Shown here: piece after piece, positions 1 to 8,987 of the stretch | How the letters are laid out: every line of letters starts with the position of its first letter | Position numbering within the stretch: position 1 is the stretch's first letter | DNA from: [Clostridium] methylpentosum DSM 5476 | GTDB taxonomy: Bacteria > Bacillota > Clostridia > Oscillospirales > Ruminococcaceae | DNA length: 64,000 nt | Direction of reading: 5' to 3' | NCBI GenBank assembly: GCA_000158655.1 | Contig: EQ973344.1 | Coordinates: 412,193 to 476,192 of the forward strand | Position numbers and translations under genes: made by a program | The notes under the pieces: model-generated | Seen by the model: the letters and a program-made list of their open reading frames with translations, nothing else | Database searches by the model: none | Told to the model about the DNA's origin: nothing

Positions 1-3000
1 ATCAAGGCATAATCCTTGTTGCGGATGCGAGATTTTGTAAAATCAACCGCCTCGTAGTGGCCGTATTTTCCCACAGCGCCCACATCGGTGAGCCAGCGCA
101 GGTTGCGAAACGACCGCTCAAAGTCATACGGCAGAGTGAGATAGCTCGAATAAGGGGAAATGACGAGCTCATCGTCCATGCCCCGCTTGAGCGCGAGCTT
201 CTGCACCCCGTGCGCCTTGTATTGGTAGTTGAGGCAGTTGTCAAAGGCGTAATAGGCGCTCTCGGAGATACCGAACGGCACACCTTTTCCCTTGGTTCGA
301 CTGCGCTGGCAAGCCATACAGAAGTTGAGCGCTTCAAAGCCGAGCGACCCCTCAACGCAATGGAGCAACAGCTCGGGCATAAAGTATTCAAACATCGTCC
401 CTGTCCAGGAGACAGGACCGGTGAAGCTGTTGGCGCTCGCGAGGGTGCGGGAGAGAAACTCCCAATGCCGCTTGGGCACCTGATGGGTCGCGATGGCGAA
501 ATAACTCGTCATCCTCGCCTCGCTCATGAGCATATCGTAGTGGGAACCGCTGAGTTTCTCTGTTGCGACGTCATAGCCAATCGAAAGGAGCTTTTTGTTG
601 GGATTGTAGAATTTACTCAAATCAGTCTGTGCAATGAGCCGGTCAATCCGCTCGATCAGAGAGGAAAAGTTTCCATCAAGGCTGTAGTCGAGCAGACTCT
701 CCCGCACAGCAACCAGAGAGCAGACAAAGTTTCCGCTGTCCACTGTTGAGACAAAGGCGGGTTGGAGGAGTTCAAGCGATTTGGTGTCATACCAGTTGTA
801 GAGGTTGCCGTTCCATTTTTCAAGTCGTTCCACCGTGTCGATCGTCTGGGTCAGCCTCCTACCCATTTCGGCCGTATCGATCAAACCAAAATCGCGAGCT
901 GAAACAATAGAGAGAAGCAAAAAGCCGATATTGGTTGGAGAGGTGCGGTGCGCAATGCGGAAAACTGGCGCCTCCTGCACATTGTCAGGCGGCAGAAAGT
1001 GATCCTGCCGGCCTGCGTAATCGCGGTAAAAATTCCACATAGCAGCTGCGGAATTTTCAAGCTCTTCCCTCTGCTGGTCCTTGATCTCCTTTTTGTGGCC
1101 CTTGTATCGCCGGGAAGAATACAGGACGAGCGGGATGGTCAGCAGAAAGAGGATCCCTGCCAAACGCAGATAACTGCGGGAAGAAAAAATGAGAAATAGC
1201 CCCACAGCTTCGCAGAACCAATAGGACGCAGCAACCTGCTTGAGGCTGCTGCGATGCTTTTCCGCCTGTGCTGCTGTCGTCCATTCGAGCATCTTTTTGT
1301 GGGAGTGAAACCGCCGGTAAACAGCGCGAAGTGCCGCATCCGCCGCGTTGAGTGCAAATTTCGGCAACAGGATAAACTGATAGAGGGCCTGGCAAACCAT
1401 TTCAACCCCTTTTGGCATGATGCGCGCGTAGTATTTGCGGGAAAAGGCAAACCCGTTCCTGCCCAGCAGCATTGTAATCAGGCCGAATAGATAGGGCGCG
1501 ACGGTGGAAATCAGTCCGACAGCGCCCAGCCAGCGAGCTGGAACTGTGGGGGCAAAAAACGCTGCGAGCAGGCAGAGCAGCGAGAAACAAGGGGAAAGCG
1601 CACGGCGGAGGTTGTCGAACAGCTTGAAGCGTGTCAGTCGGTTGAGCGGGTTTTTTTCATCCCCCTCTCCCGTCTGGATCTGTGCAAACAGATAGGGGAT
1701 GTTTTGAAAATCCCCTCGAATCCAGCGGTGAAGTCGCTTGAAAAACGGAGTTGCCTCGGGTGGGAATCCGTCTACAAACGAAATGTCGGAGACAAACCGG
1801 GTGCGGAGAAAACTCCCTTCGAGGATGTCGTGGCTGAGCACCGTTTCACTCGGGAAACGGTCGTTGAGCAGATCGTAAAACACCTCGACGTTGATGAGCC
1901 CTTTCCCAGAAAAAATTCCTTCCCGGTAAAGATCCTGATAGAGATCAGATACTGGGATTTCATAGGAGGAGACACCTCCGAGGCCGCACATCACACGGGC
2001 GAACGGGGTGGCGAGGGATGATTGAAGGGTTGCCGCAACGTTGGGGGCAAAAATGCCATATCCCTCTGTAACCGTCCCGGTTTCCCGATCAATAACCGGC
2101 TGATTGAGGGGGTGTTCAGCAATCGAGACGAGGCCGGAAGCCGATTCGAGCAGCATCTGGGTATCCGAGTCAAGGGCAATGATGTATTTCGTTTTCTGCA
2201 ATGTGTGCAGGTCTCCAACAAAGGTCTGGAAGGAGTGTTTCTCCCCTTTGATCATCCGAACGAGCTCGGTGATGGCCCCGCGTTTGCGCTCCCACCCTGA
2301 GTACACTCCGCCGGTCTTGCTAAAGGCGCGACGGCGCACAAGAAAGAGAAACTTTCCGCCGTATTCCCGGTTGAGCTCCTCAATCACCTCGACACAGCGA
2401 TTGATTTTCGCTTCGTCTTCAGCGAGGATGGGAGAGGCCGCCTGCTTGAGATCTGCCAGGACACAAAAAGAAATCCCCTCGCCTGAGCTCGTCAGACAGA
2501 GTTTTTCGAGACGGGCCCGAAATTCTTTGAGCTCAGTGCGGTCAGGCACCATCGTGGCAATGACGGCAAGAGTTGGAACCGATGCGGGAACATCCCCTTG
2601 AAAGTCCAGGCGGGGTGTGTATTCGCTTTTCGCGCTGACCATACAGATTCGCTCGGTGATCGGGCGCAGAATTTCCCACAGGGGAAAATAGAGGAGCAAG
2701 CTCCACAGCAGATTTCCCATTGCCAGCGAACACCCAACGGCAGCGACAGCGGGTAGAATGGCGAGAAGCGGGATGTGCAGCGTTCTACCCCAAGTAGAGG
2801 TAAACAGTTTGTCATACTCCTGATAGATCACAGCACCGACATGTTCACCGCCCTGCTGCAAATAGGTTTGAGCGAGTGACAGTTCATTCTGTCCCGTTTT
2901 GAGTGCGATCCGGCTGATTTTATAGCGGTAAAGTTGGCGGGTGCGTTCGTTCATCTTTGGATAAATCGGGTCTTGGCGGAGAATTTTTTCAAGACGGCTG

Positions 3001-3548
3001 TTTCGTTCGGTGAGGAGGTCAAAATCGATGTTGTCAACACCGGAAAACGTGGTAATGCAGCGGGCAATCAGCGCTTCATTCTTCGTTTTGACCGCCTGGT
3101 ACACCCCTTCGAGCGCCGCGGCGCGCAGAGCCATCTGAAAAAAATCCAGCTCAAAGTTTGTCAGGCTCCGTCGGTGTTCAAACAGATCGATCAATTCCCC
3201 GCAGCCTTCGGTCGTCAGCTCCACCGATTCCTCAAATACTGCAGCGCGGACGAGCAGGTAGATTTCAGGAAGCCCAGTGGCTTTGTCAAGCGGCAGCAGG
3301 ACGCCGCGCAGCTGTTTCGCAAGGCTTTTTGCCTCTTTTTCCACCAAGTAATAATTGTCGCACAACCACTGATCAACCGGGCCGTCTCCCTCGTTGAGCG
3401 AACTCTGTTTATAACGGCTGCGGACAGCCTGAAACTGCTTTCCGAGCTGACGGCGCAGTTGGTCCGCCCGGCCTGTCTTTTGTCCATTTAACCGCTCGGT
3501 GAGAGCTTGTATTCTCTGTGTAAAGCTAAGTTCCAAATTTTCGCTCAT
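1..3548 (-). CDS. Cyclic beta-1,2-glucan synthase, GT84 family (N-terminal ~1180 residues; runs off window)
   Basis: Membrane enzyme expected to polymerise UDP-glucose into cyclic beta-1,2-glucan. The start ATG at 3548 follows GGAGGTCGTT. Visible features: an N-terminal region with the family signature YPKMNERTRQLYRYKISRIAL (written here as DPIYPKMNERTR then YRYKISR) near residue 230, hydrophobic segments near 250-290, a glycosyltransferase core with the DxD-type motif ALDSDTQ near residue 457 and WERKRGAI upstream of it, a second membrane part near residues 680-820, then a glycoamylase-like domain (TSPTNIGF, ARDFGLID, NWYDT, STVDSGN) up to KYGHYEAVDFT at the edge. The reading frame is open throughout. 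The C-terminal GH94-like part expected in this family lies outside the window. No partner genes are visible. Family assignment is by recognised motifs; product linkage and ring size are inferred from characterised members. Confidence 0.88.
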   Translation of the reverse strand, partial: MSENLELSFTQRIQALTERLNGQKTGRADQLRRQLGKQFQAVRSRYKQSSLNEGDGPVDQWLCDNYYLVEKEAKSLAKQLRGVLLPLDKATGLPEIYLLVRAAVFEESVELTTEGCGELIDLFEHRRSLTNFELDFFQMALRAAALEGVYQAVKTKNEALIARCITTFSGVDNIDFDLLTERNSRLEKILRQDPIYPKMNERTRQLYRYKISRIALKTGQNELSLAQTYLQQGGEHVGAVIYQEYDKLFTSTWGRTLHIPLLAILPAVAAVGCSLAMGNLLWSLLLYFPLWEILRPITERICMVSAKSEYTPRLDFQGDVPASVPTLAVIATMVPDRTELKEFRARLEKLCLTSSGEGISFCVLADLKQAASPILAEDEAKINRCVEVIEELNREYGGKFLFLVRRRAFSKTGGVYSGWERKRGAITELVRMIKGEKHSFQTFVGDLHTLQKTKYIIALDSDTQMLLESASGLVSIAEHPLNQPVIDRETGTVTEGYGIFAPNVAATLQSSLATPFARVMCGLGGVSSYEIPVSDLYQDLYREGIFSGKGLINVEVFYDLLNDRFPSETVLSHDILEGSFLRTRFVSDISFVDGFPPEATPFFKRLHRWIRGDFQNIPYLFAQIQTGEGDEKNPLNRLTRFKLFDNLRRALSPCFSLLCLLAAFFAPTVPARWLGAVGLISTVAPYLFGLITMLLGRNGFAFSRKYYARIMPKGVEMVCQALYQFILLPKFALNAADAALRAVYRRFHSHKKMLEWTTAAQAEKHRSSLKQVAASYWFCEAVGLFLIFSSRSYLRLAGILFLLTIPLVLYSSRRYKGHKKEIKDQQREELENSAAAMWNFYRDYAGRQDHFLPPDNVQEAPVFRIAHRTSPTNIGFLLLSIVSARDFGLIDTAEMGRRLTQTIDTVERLEKWNGNLYNWYDTKSLELLQPAFVSTVDSGNFVCSLVAVRESLLDYSLDGNFSSLIERIDRLIAQTDLSKFYNPNKKLLSIGYDVATEKLSGSHYDMLMSEARMTSYFAIATHQVPKRHWEFLSRTLASANSFTGPVSWTGTMFEYFMPELLLHCVEGSLGFEALNFCMACQRSRTKGKGVPFGISESAYYAFDNCLNYQYKAHGVQKLALKRGMDDELVISPYSSYLTLPYDFERSFRNLRWLTDVGAVGKYGHYEAVDFTKSRIRNKDYAL

Positions 3549-4072
3549 AACGACCTCCAGGTGAATCACATATAGGGTTATTATGGGCGTTTTGGAGCAA
3601 ACCATTCGTTGTAAAAGGCAATTCGCGAAAATACTGTTTTTAAAACAATGCGCTAAACAGCAAATTTCGCAAAATGGGAAGCTGAAAAAATAAAAATTCT
3701 GCGAGTCAACCTGGCATTTTTTGTTTATGCACTGCCCTGTAGCAGCTGTTTTTGAACAAACCAGGAACCTATAAAATGACCTTGTTCACACCACAAGTCG
3801 ATGAATATATCTTTCACAAAAGGTGTCTATTGCAGCCGCTGAGAAGTACAAAAAAGCATCTTTCCCGTTTTGGGAAAGATGCTTTTTGACCGTTGAAAAA
3901 AGAAAAAGGTATCCGGCAGCAGGTGCGTGAGATTCCTTTTCCGGCAAATGCCGCAAAGTCGATATTCTTGATCTCAAAAAACCGGCCTCAAAATTCACGC
4001 CGTTTCTGAAAGAGCCTACTTTGTCAGCGCGTTTCGAGCGACTTTATCTCAACCTTTTCCTTTGGCAGGCTG
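3549..4072. other. Intergenic region with a perfect bidirectional hairpin
   Basis: About 520 bases without a convincing gene. The only clear signal is the perfect inverted repeat at 3850-3887. The short ORFs here lack ribosome binding sites and recognisable sequence. Confidence 0.5.
3850..3887. terminator. Bidirectional intrinsic terminator
   Basis: Perfect 16-bp arms (AAAAAGCATCTTTCCC and its complement) around a 5-6 base loop, with A-run before and T-run after, so it can terminate transcription on either strand. It most likely ends the minus-strand transcript arriving from outside genes or insulates the glucan synthase from its neighbours. Confidence 0.75.
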
Positions 4073-4531
4073 TTAGTGTTCAATCAGCTGCCCGGCTAAA
4101 TGCTTTTCAGCAATCTCTGCGGCCGTTTCGACAAACCGGGCGCAGGGACGTTTTGCGTAGTATTTTGCATTGCGTTCCGATGGGTGCTCGCTGACAATGC
4201 ACTTGGCGTTGACGAGCAGCTCCCGGCAGTTGGTTGTGCCAAACTGTCCGGCAAACTCTGCGTCAAGGGCTTTGATCAAATCATAAAGTTCCTTTTTGGA
4301 GGGAGGGGATTCTGGGTCATAGCCCCCTTTAGAAAGTCCGGCTAGCATGAAAAGCGCGGTCACGGTGCCGCATTTTTCCCGCAGACCGCCCATCCCCCCG
4401 CCAAATCCCGAAGAAATAGCGAGAGCGGCGGATTCCTCCACGCCGAACAAATCGCTGTAGGCGGCAAAAACCGATTGACAGCAATTGTATCCACGATAAA
4501 AATACTCCAATGCTTTTTCTACTCTGTCCAT
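4073..4531 (-). CDS. C_GCAxxG_C_C family protein (putative redox-active)
   Basis: 152 residues. The sequence matches the C_GCAxxG_C_C family: an N-terminal GYNCCQSV motif near residue 14-21, SSGFGGGMGG in the middle, then CGTVTAL, with further cysteines at NCRELL, KCIVSE and PCARFV. The usual GCAxxG core reads CGTVTA here, a conservative variant. The family is widespread in anaerobic Firmicutes and is thought to be redox-linked, but its reaction is not established. It lies 6 bases beyond the ribokinase gene stop on the same strand, so it is probably cotranscribed with the nucleoside-salvage pair. Confidence 0.8.
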   Translation of the reverse strand: MDRVEKALEYFYRGYNCCQSVFAAYSDLFGVEESAALAISSGFGGGMGGLREKCGTVTALFMLAGLSKGGYDPESPPSKKELYDLIKALDAEFAGQFGTTNCRELLVNAKCIVSEHPSERNAKYYAKRPCARFVETAAEIAEKHLAGQLIEH

Positions 4532-4537
4532 TTTTAA

Positions 4538-5428
4538 CTACCTTTCTGTATGAAATCGCTCCCGAACCTCGGCGAGCGTTGGGATCGACGGCGCGGCTCC
4601 CGGACGGGAAACGGTGATGCAAGATGCCTGGGACGCCAAGCGCAGCGCGTCCTGCGGGGGCTGCCCGCTCAAAAGCGCGCTGAAGAAAAACCCCGTAAAG
4701 GTATCCCCCGCGCCGGTGGTATCCACCACCTCGGATTGATAGATTCCATGGCGTACAGTGCCAGTGTCATCCCCATACAGTGCGCCTTCCTTGCCGAGCG
4801 TCAACAGGACTGCAGTCTGGTGGCGGTCCATCAGCGTCTTGAGAATCTCTTCCGGCTCAGTCTTTCCAGAGAACTGATGTCCCTCTACCTCGTTGACGAC
4901 AAAATAATCCACATAGTCAAGGGGATAGGAGAGAAGGCATTTCTCAAATGGAGATGGATTGAAGATCAACCGCAGCCCCGCTTCATGTGCTCGCTCCATC
5001 AGATAGCGCAGGTTTGAAATTTCATTTTGCAGGAAGATGCAATCCCCTTCCTCAAACTGGCTGATCACCTCGTCAATGTACGGCTCGTCTATCCTTTGAT
5101 TTGCTCCTCCGTAGAGGATGATCGAGTTTTCTCCCCGGCGGTCGACCTGGATGATTGCCTGTCCCGAGCCGCCGGGCACCTCCCGGACCAGCGAGGTGTC
5201 CGCGCCCGCTTCACCGAGGAGTTCGAGCAGCATACCGCCGTCCTCCCCCACCATCCCGGCATGGAACACCTGCGCGCCCGCCCGTGCGAGCGCCACCGAC
5301 TGGTTGAGCCCTTTGCCGCCGCAATTGGTCTCCCGGCTGGTCGAGCTGATCGTTTCACCTGGTAAAACGAGATGGTCCACCTGGTAAACCACGTCTATAT
5401 TGAGCGCGCCAAAATTTAATAGCTTCAT
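4538..5428 (-). CDS. Ribokinase-like PfkB family carbohydrate kinase
   Basis: 296 residues from ATG at 5428, chosen because AGGGAGG lies 7 bases upstream; a longer in-frame extension upstream runs over the preceding gene and is rejected. PfkB hallmarks: N-terminal GALNIDVV, the glycine-rich NCGGKGLNQSVALAR (substrate and dimer lid region), and C-terminal DTTGAGDTFTGFF with the catalytic aspartate of GAGD. Ribokinases phosphorylate D-ribose to ribose 5-phosphate. It begins 13 bases after the nucleoside hydrolase gene ends, so the pair probably converts nucleosides to base plus ribose and then traps the ribose. Other PfkB sugars cannot be excluded. Confidence 0.85.
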   Translation of the reverse strand: MKLLNFGALNIDVVYQVDHLVLPGETISSTSRETNCGGKGLNQSVALARAGAQVFHAGMVGEDGGMLLELLGEAGADTSLVREVPGGSGQAIIQVDRRGENSIILYGGANQRIDEPYIDEVISQFEEGDCIFLQNEISNLRYLMERAHEAGLRLIFNPSPFEKCLLSYPLDYVDYFVVNEVEGHQFSGKTEPEEILKTLMDRHQTAVLLTLGKEGALYGDDTGTVRHGIYQSEVVDTTGAGDTFTGFFFSALLSGQPPQDALRLASQASCITVSRPGAAPSIPTLAEVRERFHTER

Positions 5429-5441
5429 CGCAAGTCCTCCC

Positions 5442-6383
5442 TTAGTTGAGCTTGCCGACAGCATCGCAGAGCAGGTCGATGAGTTTTTCCCGGTTAACAG
5501 CAAAGGCAACCGAGGCATTTTCCTCCCTGCCTGTATTGTGATAGTAATCCACCACCGTACAACCCGCGGTAAACTCCCCCTTAGTTTCAATCTCGACGTT
5601 GCAGCGGACAAGTGTAAACAGCGACGGATCAACGAGATAGGCAGCTGCACAGGGATCGTGCAGATGGACCCCTTCCACATGCTCAGGCGGTGCGAGAACA
5701 GGCAGTTGGAGGGTATTGGAGTAAAAATCGAGCATGGCGGCGAGTGCGGTTGCCGTTTTGGTGCCGACCTCGCGGAGCCGCTCGATATCCTCCCGATAAC
5801 ACTGCGCTTGCCGGGTGACATCGAGCCCGAACATCACAATCGGCACGCCGGAGCGGAAGACAAGGTTTGCCGCTTCGGGATCAACCGCCATGTTGAACTC
5901 TGCAACCGGGGTGGTATTTCCCCCGTGAAACGCCCCGCCCATCAGGGTGATCCCTTTGATTTTGTGCTTGAGCTCGGGATGGGCAACGAGCAGGATCGCG
6001 ATGTTGGTCAGCGGGCCGGTTGCGAGAATTTCGACTGGCTGTTCCGATTCGCTGAGAAAGCGGGCTGAGGCTTCGAGCGCAGTCTTTGTGGTGTGCGGCG
6101 CAGTGGATTCGGGGAGTTCCACCGGTCCGACTCCACTCTTCCCATGCACCTCTGCGGCAATGCGCAGCTCGCGCACAAGGGGCTTGGGAGCGCCTTGATA
6201 GACGGGAATCTCCTCCCGCCCCATCAGACTGAGCAGATTGCGGGCATTGGTGTAGGTCTTGATGGGGAGCTGATTGCCCGCGCAGGTCGTAATCATCCGG
6301 ACATCGAGATACGCAAGAACAAGCGCGAGAGCCGCCGCATCGTCAATGCCGGGGTCACAGTCAAATAGTACTGGATGGTTCAT
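5442..6383 (-). CDS. Inosine/uridine-preferring nucleoside hydrolase
   Basis: 313 residues from ATG at 6383, which follows AAAGGAGGTGGAACC; an upstream GTG in the same frame overlaps the ribosome binding site and is less likely. The N-terminal DCDPGIDDAAAL is the calcium-binding DxDxxxDD signature of this fold. ILATGPLTNIA, MGGAF, NMAVDPEAA and the C-terminal HLHDPCAAAYL match conserved active-site segments. The enzyme cleaves the N-glycosidic bond of ribonucleosides to give free base and ribose. It is the first gene of a short operon with the PfkB kinase and the C_GCAxxG_C_C protein. Substrate range (purine versus pyrimidine) cannot be set from sequence alone. Confidence 0.92.
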   Translation of the reverse strand: MNHPVLFDCDPGIDDAAALALVLAYLDVRMITTCAGNQLPIKTYTNARNLLSLMGREEIPVYQGAPKPLVRELRIAAEVHGKSGVGPVELPESTAPHTTKTALEASARFLSESEQPVEILATGPLTNIAILLVAHPELKHKIKGITLMGGAFHGGNTTPVAEFNMAVDPEAANLVFRSGVPIVMFGLDVTRQAQCYREDIERLREVGTKTATALAAMLDFYSNTLQLPVLAPPEHVEGVHLHDPCAAAYLVDPSLFTLVRCNVEIETKGEFTAGCTVVDYYHNTGREENASVAFAVNREKLIDLLCDAVGKLN

Positions 6384-6492
6384 CGGTTCCACCTCCTTTG
6401 ATCCTTCTTATTATATCACAAAAAATGCAAAAGGAACAGGGATCGCGGGGCGCATCCTCATGAAAAGAGTGGACAACAGCGAAATTAAAGGT

Positions 6493-7086
6493 TCACTGCA
6501 TCCTCCGCTTTCTCTTTTTCCACACAGCAAACAGGATCACAGCTGCGATCAGCAGCAAAATCGCCGTAGAATACTGTTTGATGTATGGGAGGATGACTTC
6601 AAAGTTTTCCCCGAGCAGATAGCCGCAGGAGATGAGAAGGGTGTTCCAGGAGAGGATGCCGATGGAGGAAAACAGGAGAAACTCGAGGTAATTTTGGCGG
6701 GTGATGCCAGATGCAAACGAAATATAGGTCCGAAACAGCGGCACGACCCGCCCGAGCATGATTGACATCCTCCCATACCGCTGCTGCCAGTCGCACGCTT
6801 TGTGAAACTGCCTGCCCGCCTTTGGAAAACGATGAAACAGGCGGTCAAGAAAACCGCCGCCCGCTCTCCCCGCAAAATAGCAGGCGCTTGAACCGATGAG
6901 CCCAGCCACAACGCTGATGAGAATCACCAAAGTGATACGGTGCCCTAAACGAAAAGCGACCAGACCGGAAACCGGCAGCACGAGCTCACTCGAAATGGGA
7001 AAGCAGGCGTATTCAAGCATAATAATCAAAAAAATCGCCCACAACCCGTATTGGGAGAGCAGGGCGATTGCCGAATCCAGATTCAT
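6493..7086 (-). CDS. DedA family membrane protein
   Basis: 197 residues, about four to five hydrophobic segments. ATG at 7086 follows GAGGAGG. Family motifs: EYACFPISSELVLPVSG near residues 25-41, CYFAGRAGG near 70, and LGRVVPLFRTYISFASGI near 110-127, with a basic tail KKRKRRMQ. DedA proteins are polytopic proteins linked to lipid flipping (undecaprenyl phosphate or phosphatidylethanolamine) and envelope homeostasis; the substrate here is unknown. Transcribed alone, ending 110 bases before the nucleoside hydrolase start. Confidence 0.9.
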   Translation of the reverse strand: MNLDSAIALLSQYGLWAIFLIIMLEYACFPISSELVLPVSGLVAFRLGHRITLVILISVVAGLIGSSACYFAGRAGGGFLDRLFHRFPKAGRQFHKACDWQQRYGRMSIMLGRVVPLFRTYISFASGITRQNYLEFLLFSSIGILSWNTLLISCGYLLGENFEVILPYIKQYSTAILLLIAAVILFAVWKKRKRRMQ

Positions 7087-7250
7087 CGCAGGTTCTCCTC
7101 CTCATATAGAAACGCTCAATAGCAAGTTATGACTTTCTCCCATTGCCAAAGCTGTATACCGGCAAGGCGGCCTGACAGAGTTCTTATAGGATGAAGGTGC
7201 ACCCGTGTGAAAGTCGGCCAGACTCCTTCTACCGATTAGTACAGTGTATT

Positions 7251-7279
7251 TTGCCTTTCGAGAAAATATGTGCTACAAT
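7251..7279 (+). promoter_or_regulatory. Housekeeping (sigma-A type) promoter for the alkyltransferase gene
   Basis: TTGCCT at 7251-7256 and TACAAT at 7274-7279, separated by exactly 17 bases, lie 24 bases upstream of the ATG. Confidence 0.7.
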
Positions 7280-7302
7280 GGAACAAAAAAGGAGGGGACC
7301 GG

Positions 7303-7830
7303 ATGAAAACAATCGAACAGGCGCAGGTGGATACCTGTCTGGGACAATTTACGATTTATGCGGATGAAGGATCTGTGGTTGCCATTGCCTTTGAAGAGGA
7401 GTGGGAGAAAACAGAGAAATTTCTCGATAAACAGATTGGTCCGCACAAAACGCTGCCCGCCGGGGAACGGGTGAAACGTTACGCGCAGCAGTTCCCCGAG
7501 TTTTTCAGCGGAAAACGGAGGGATTTTGAAATCCCTTATACGCTGTACACCACCCCATTCCGCAAAAAAGTCCTTGAAGCTGTCGCATCCATCCCATACG
7601 GTCAGGTTTACAGCTACAAGGACATTGGTCAGCTCATCGGGAGTGCAGGCTACCGCGCCATCGGCGGAGCGGTTAAGAACAATCCACTGCCGATCCTCAT
7701 ACCCTGTCACCGGGTCGTTGGCTCTTCCGGCATCGGGGGATACAGCATGGCGGAGGGACTCAAAACCAAGCAATTCCTGCTTCTACTTGAAAAAAATAAC
7801 GGTCAACTGGTTGGAGATCCCAACCGCTAA
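7303..7830 (+). CDS. ogt: Methylated-DNA--[protein]-cysteine S-methyltransferase
   Basis: 175 residues from ATG at 7303 behind GGAGGGG. The suicide repair enzyme takes an alkyl group from O6-alkylguanine onto its own cysteine. The C-terminal domain carries IPYGQVYSYKDIG, the arginine-finger region YRAIGGAVKNNP and the acceptor motif LIPCHRVV at about residues 139-146, followed by GYSMAEGLKTKQFLL. Length fits the Ogt class, without an Ada-type regulatory domain. Expressed from its own promoter; its end overlaps the convergent XRE gene by 4 bases. The symbol is assigned by class only. Confidence 0.93.
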   Translation: MKTIEQAQVDTCLGQFTIYADEGSVVAIAFEEEWEKTEKFLDKQIGPHKTLPAGERVKRYAQQFPEFFSGKRRDFEIPYTLYTTPFRKKVLEAVASIPYGQVYSYKDIGQLIGSAGYRAIGGAVKNNPLPILIPCHRVVGSSGIGGYSMAEGLKTKQFLLLLEKNNGQLVGDPNR

Positions 7831-8177
7831 TCGTCATCCATCTGCGTTTCATAATACGTGTCAATCCTTTCGAGGATACGTGCACGGTTTTGATCGTTTA
7901 ACAGCCCAAACCGTTGCAGCAAACGCTGTTCGTCTGTTGAAAGCCGCATCAGACTGGAGCTGAGTGGCTGTTTACTCGGCGTGCGCCCAAGCAAGAAATC
8001 GGTTGTCGTGTTGAGCGCGTCTGCAATTTTGGAAAGAATTTCGGCGTTTGGGATGTTGATATTCCTCTCATATTTTGACATTGAGGATTTTGTGATCCCA
8101 ATTTGGGCGGCAAGGTCTTTTTGTTGAATGTCAAGATCCTGCCTCAAGCTGATTATGCGATCTCCTAACGTTAACAT
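7827..8177 (-). CDS. XRE family transcriptional regulator
   Basis: 116 residues. An N-terminal helix-turn-helix (residues about 4-60) reads LGDRIISLRQDLDIQQ, DLAAQIGITKSSMSKYER, with the typical IADALNTTTDFLLGR ending. The C-terminal 50 residues form a short helical tail. It is convergent with the alkyltransferase gene and has no obvious partner, so its targets are unknown. The intergenic stretch 8178-8374 separates it from a divergent small coiled-coil gene, a natural place for its operator. Confidence 0.85.
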   Translation of the reverse strand: MLTLGDRIISLRQDLDIQQKDLAAQIGITKSSMSKYERNINIPNAEILSKIADALNTTTDFLLGRTPSKQPLSSSLMRLSTDEQRLLQRFGLLNDQNRARILERIDTYYETQMDDD

Positions 8178-8374
8178 TGTGAATCATCCTCCCAGATTGT
8201 ATTATACTGTACTCCACAGAAAGGATTGGCTAAAGTTTCTCATTTTATAACCGCATTTTTACGAGTTGACCAATTATCCAATGTTCTGCCAACAAAAAAC
8301 AGATTGTTTTGTGCATAATTTTACCAGTATACTCCTATAATAAGGATATCATCTTACAAAAGGAGCGGTTTGTT

Positions 8375-8611
8375 ATGCCCAGAGGCAAAAAAAAGACTTT
8401 TGAGGAACAGCTTGAGAGAATTGAAAATGAAATAAAAGCCTGCGAACGAAAACTCGAAAAACTCAAAGGGGAAAGAAATGGCATTTTGCAGGCCAAACGG
8501 GAAGCGGAAATTTCCGCCCTGTACAACGCAATCCAGTCGAGCGGAATCTCGGTGGACGAGGTGGTTGATATCCTCACTGAACGCCAACAGGTCGACAGGG
8601 AAATTGCATAA
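8375..8611 (+). CDS. Small coiled-coil protein of unknown function
   Basis: 78 residues starting at the ATG behind AAAGGAGCGG; an upstream in-frame start is less likely because it lacks such a site. Residues 8-48 are strongly helical and charged (EEQLERIENEIKACERKLEK), predicted coiled coil. The C-terminal half has SSGISVDEVVDILTERQ, a small helical motif. The layout recalls small mobile-element proteins of the DUF4315 type, but I see no clear identity. A terminator follows at 8619. Confidence 0.6.
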   Translation: MPRGKKKTFEEQLERIENEIKACERKLEKLKGERNGILQAKREAEISALYNAIQSSGISVDEVVDILTERQQVDREIA

Positions 8612-8618
8612 TCGTTTT

Positions 8619-8644
8619 GCCGCTGGAACTCCGGCGGCTTTTTT
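8619..8644 (+). terminator. Intrinsic terminator
   Basis: GCCGCTGG and CCGGCGGC form an 8-bp stem (one G-T pair) with a 4-base loop followed by six T residues, directly after the small coiled-coil gene. Confidence 0.8.
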
Positions 8645-8987
8645 GCGGTTACACCGCAACGGAATGCCTGTCGAAAATTAGGATTTGCGTAAAAATATCC
8701 TGAGCAGCTCTAGGCATCTTTTCGGCCGAGCTGTTTTGCGCTGCAATCGGGCGACAAAATTAAAAATATGGACAGTGAGCAGGATGGATCCCTTCAAATG
8801 AGACTCATTCCTTTAATATCGTTCCAAGATTGATTAAGCAGAGTGTTTCACATCGCAGTGCGGCAGGTTTTACCGCAACTAGATGGCTGGTGCGGGGAAA
8901 TACTAATACCGTGTCCAAAGCTGTGTGCCCAATCATTGTATTTGAATGGGAATAGTTTTGGCCATACTCTGCAAATGAGGTGAGAAC
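8645..8987. other. Intergenic region, no gene seen
   Basis: About 340 bases. A weak GCAGCTC/GAGCTGT inverted pair near 8704-8736 is followed by TTTTG and may be a second terminator. Nothing else is supported. Confidence 0.4.

Noticed and set aside
5429..5821. N-terminal extension of the ribokinase frame
   Set aside because: It overlaps the nucleoside hydrolase gene, and a strong ribosome binding site sits before the ATG at 5428.
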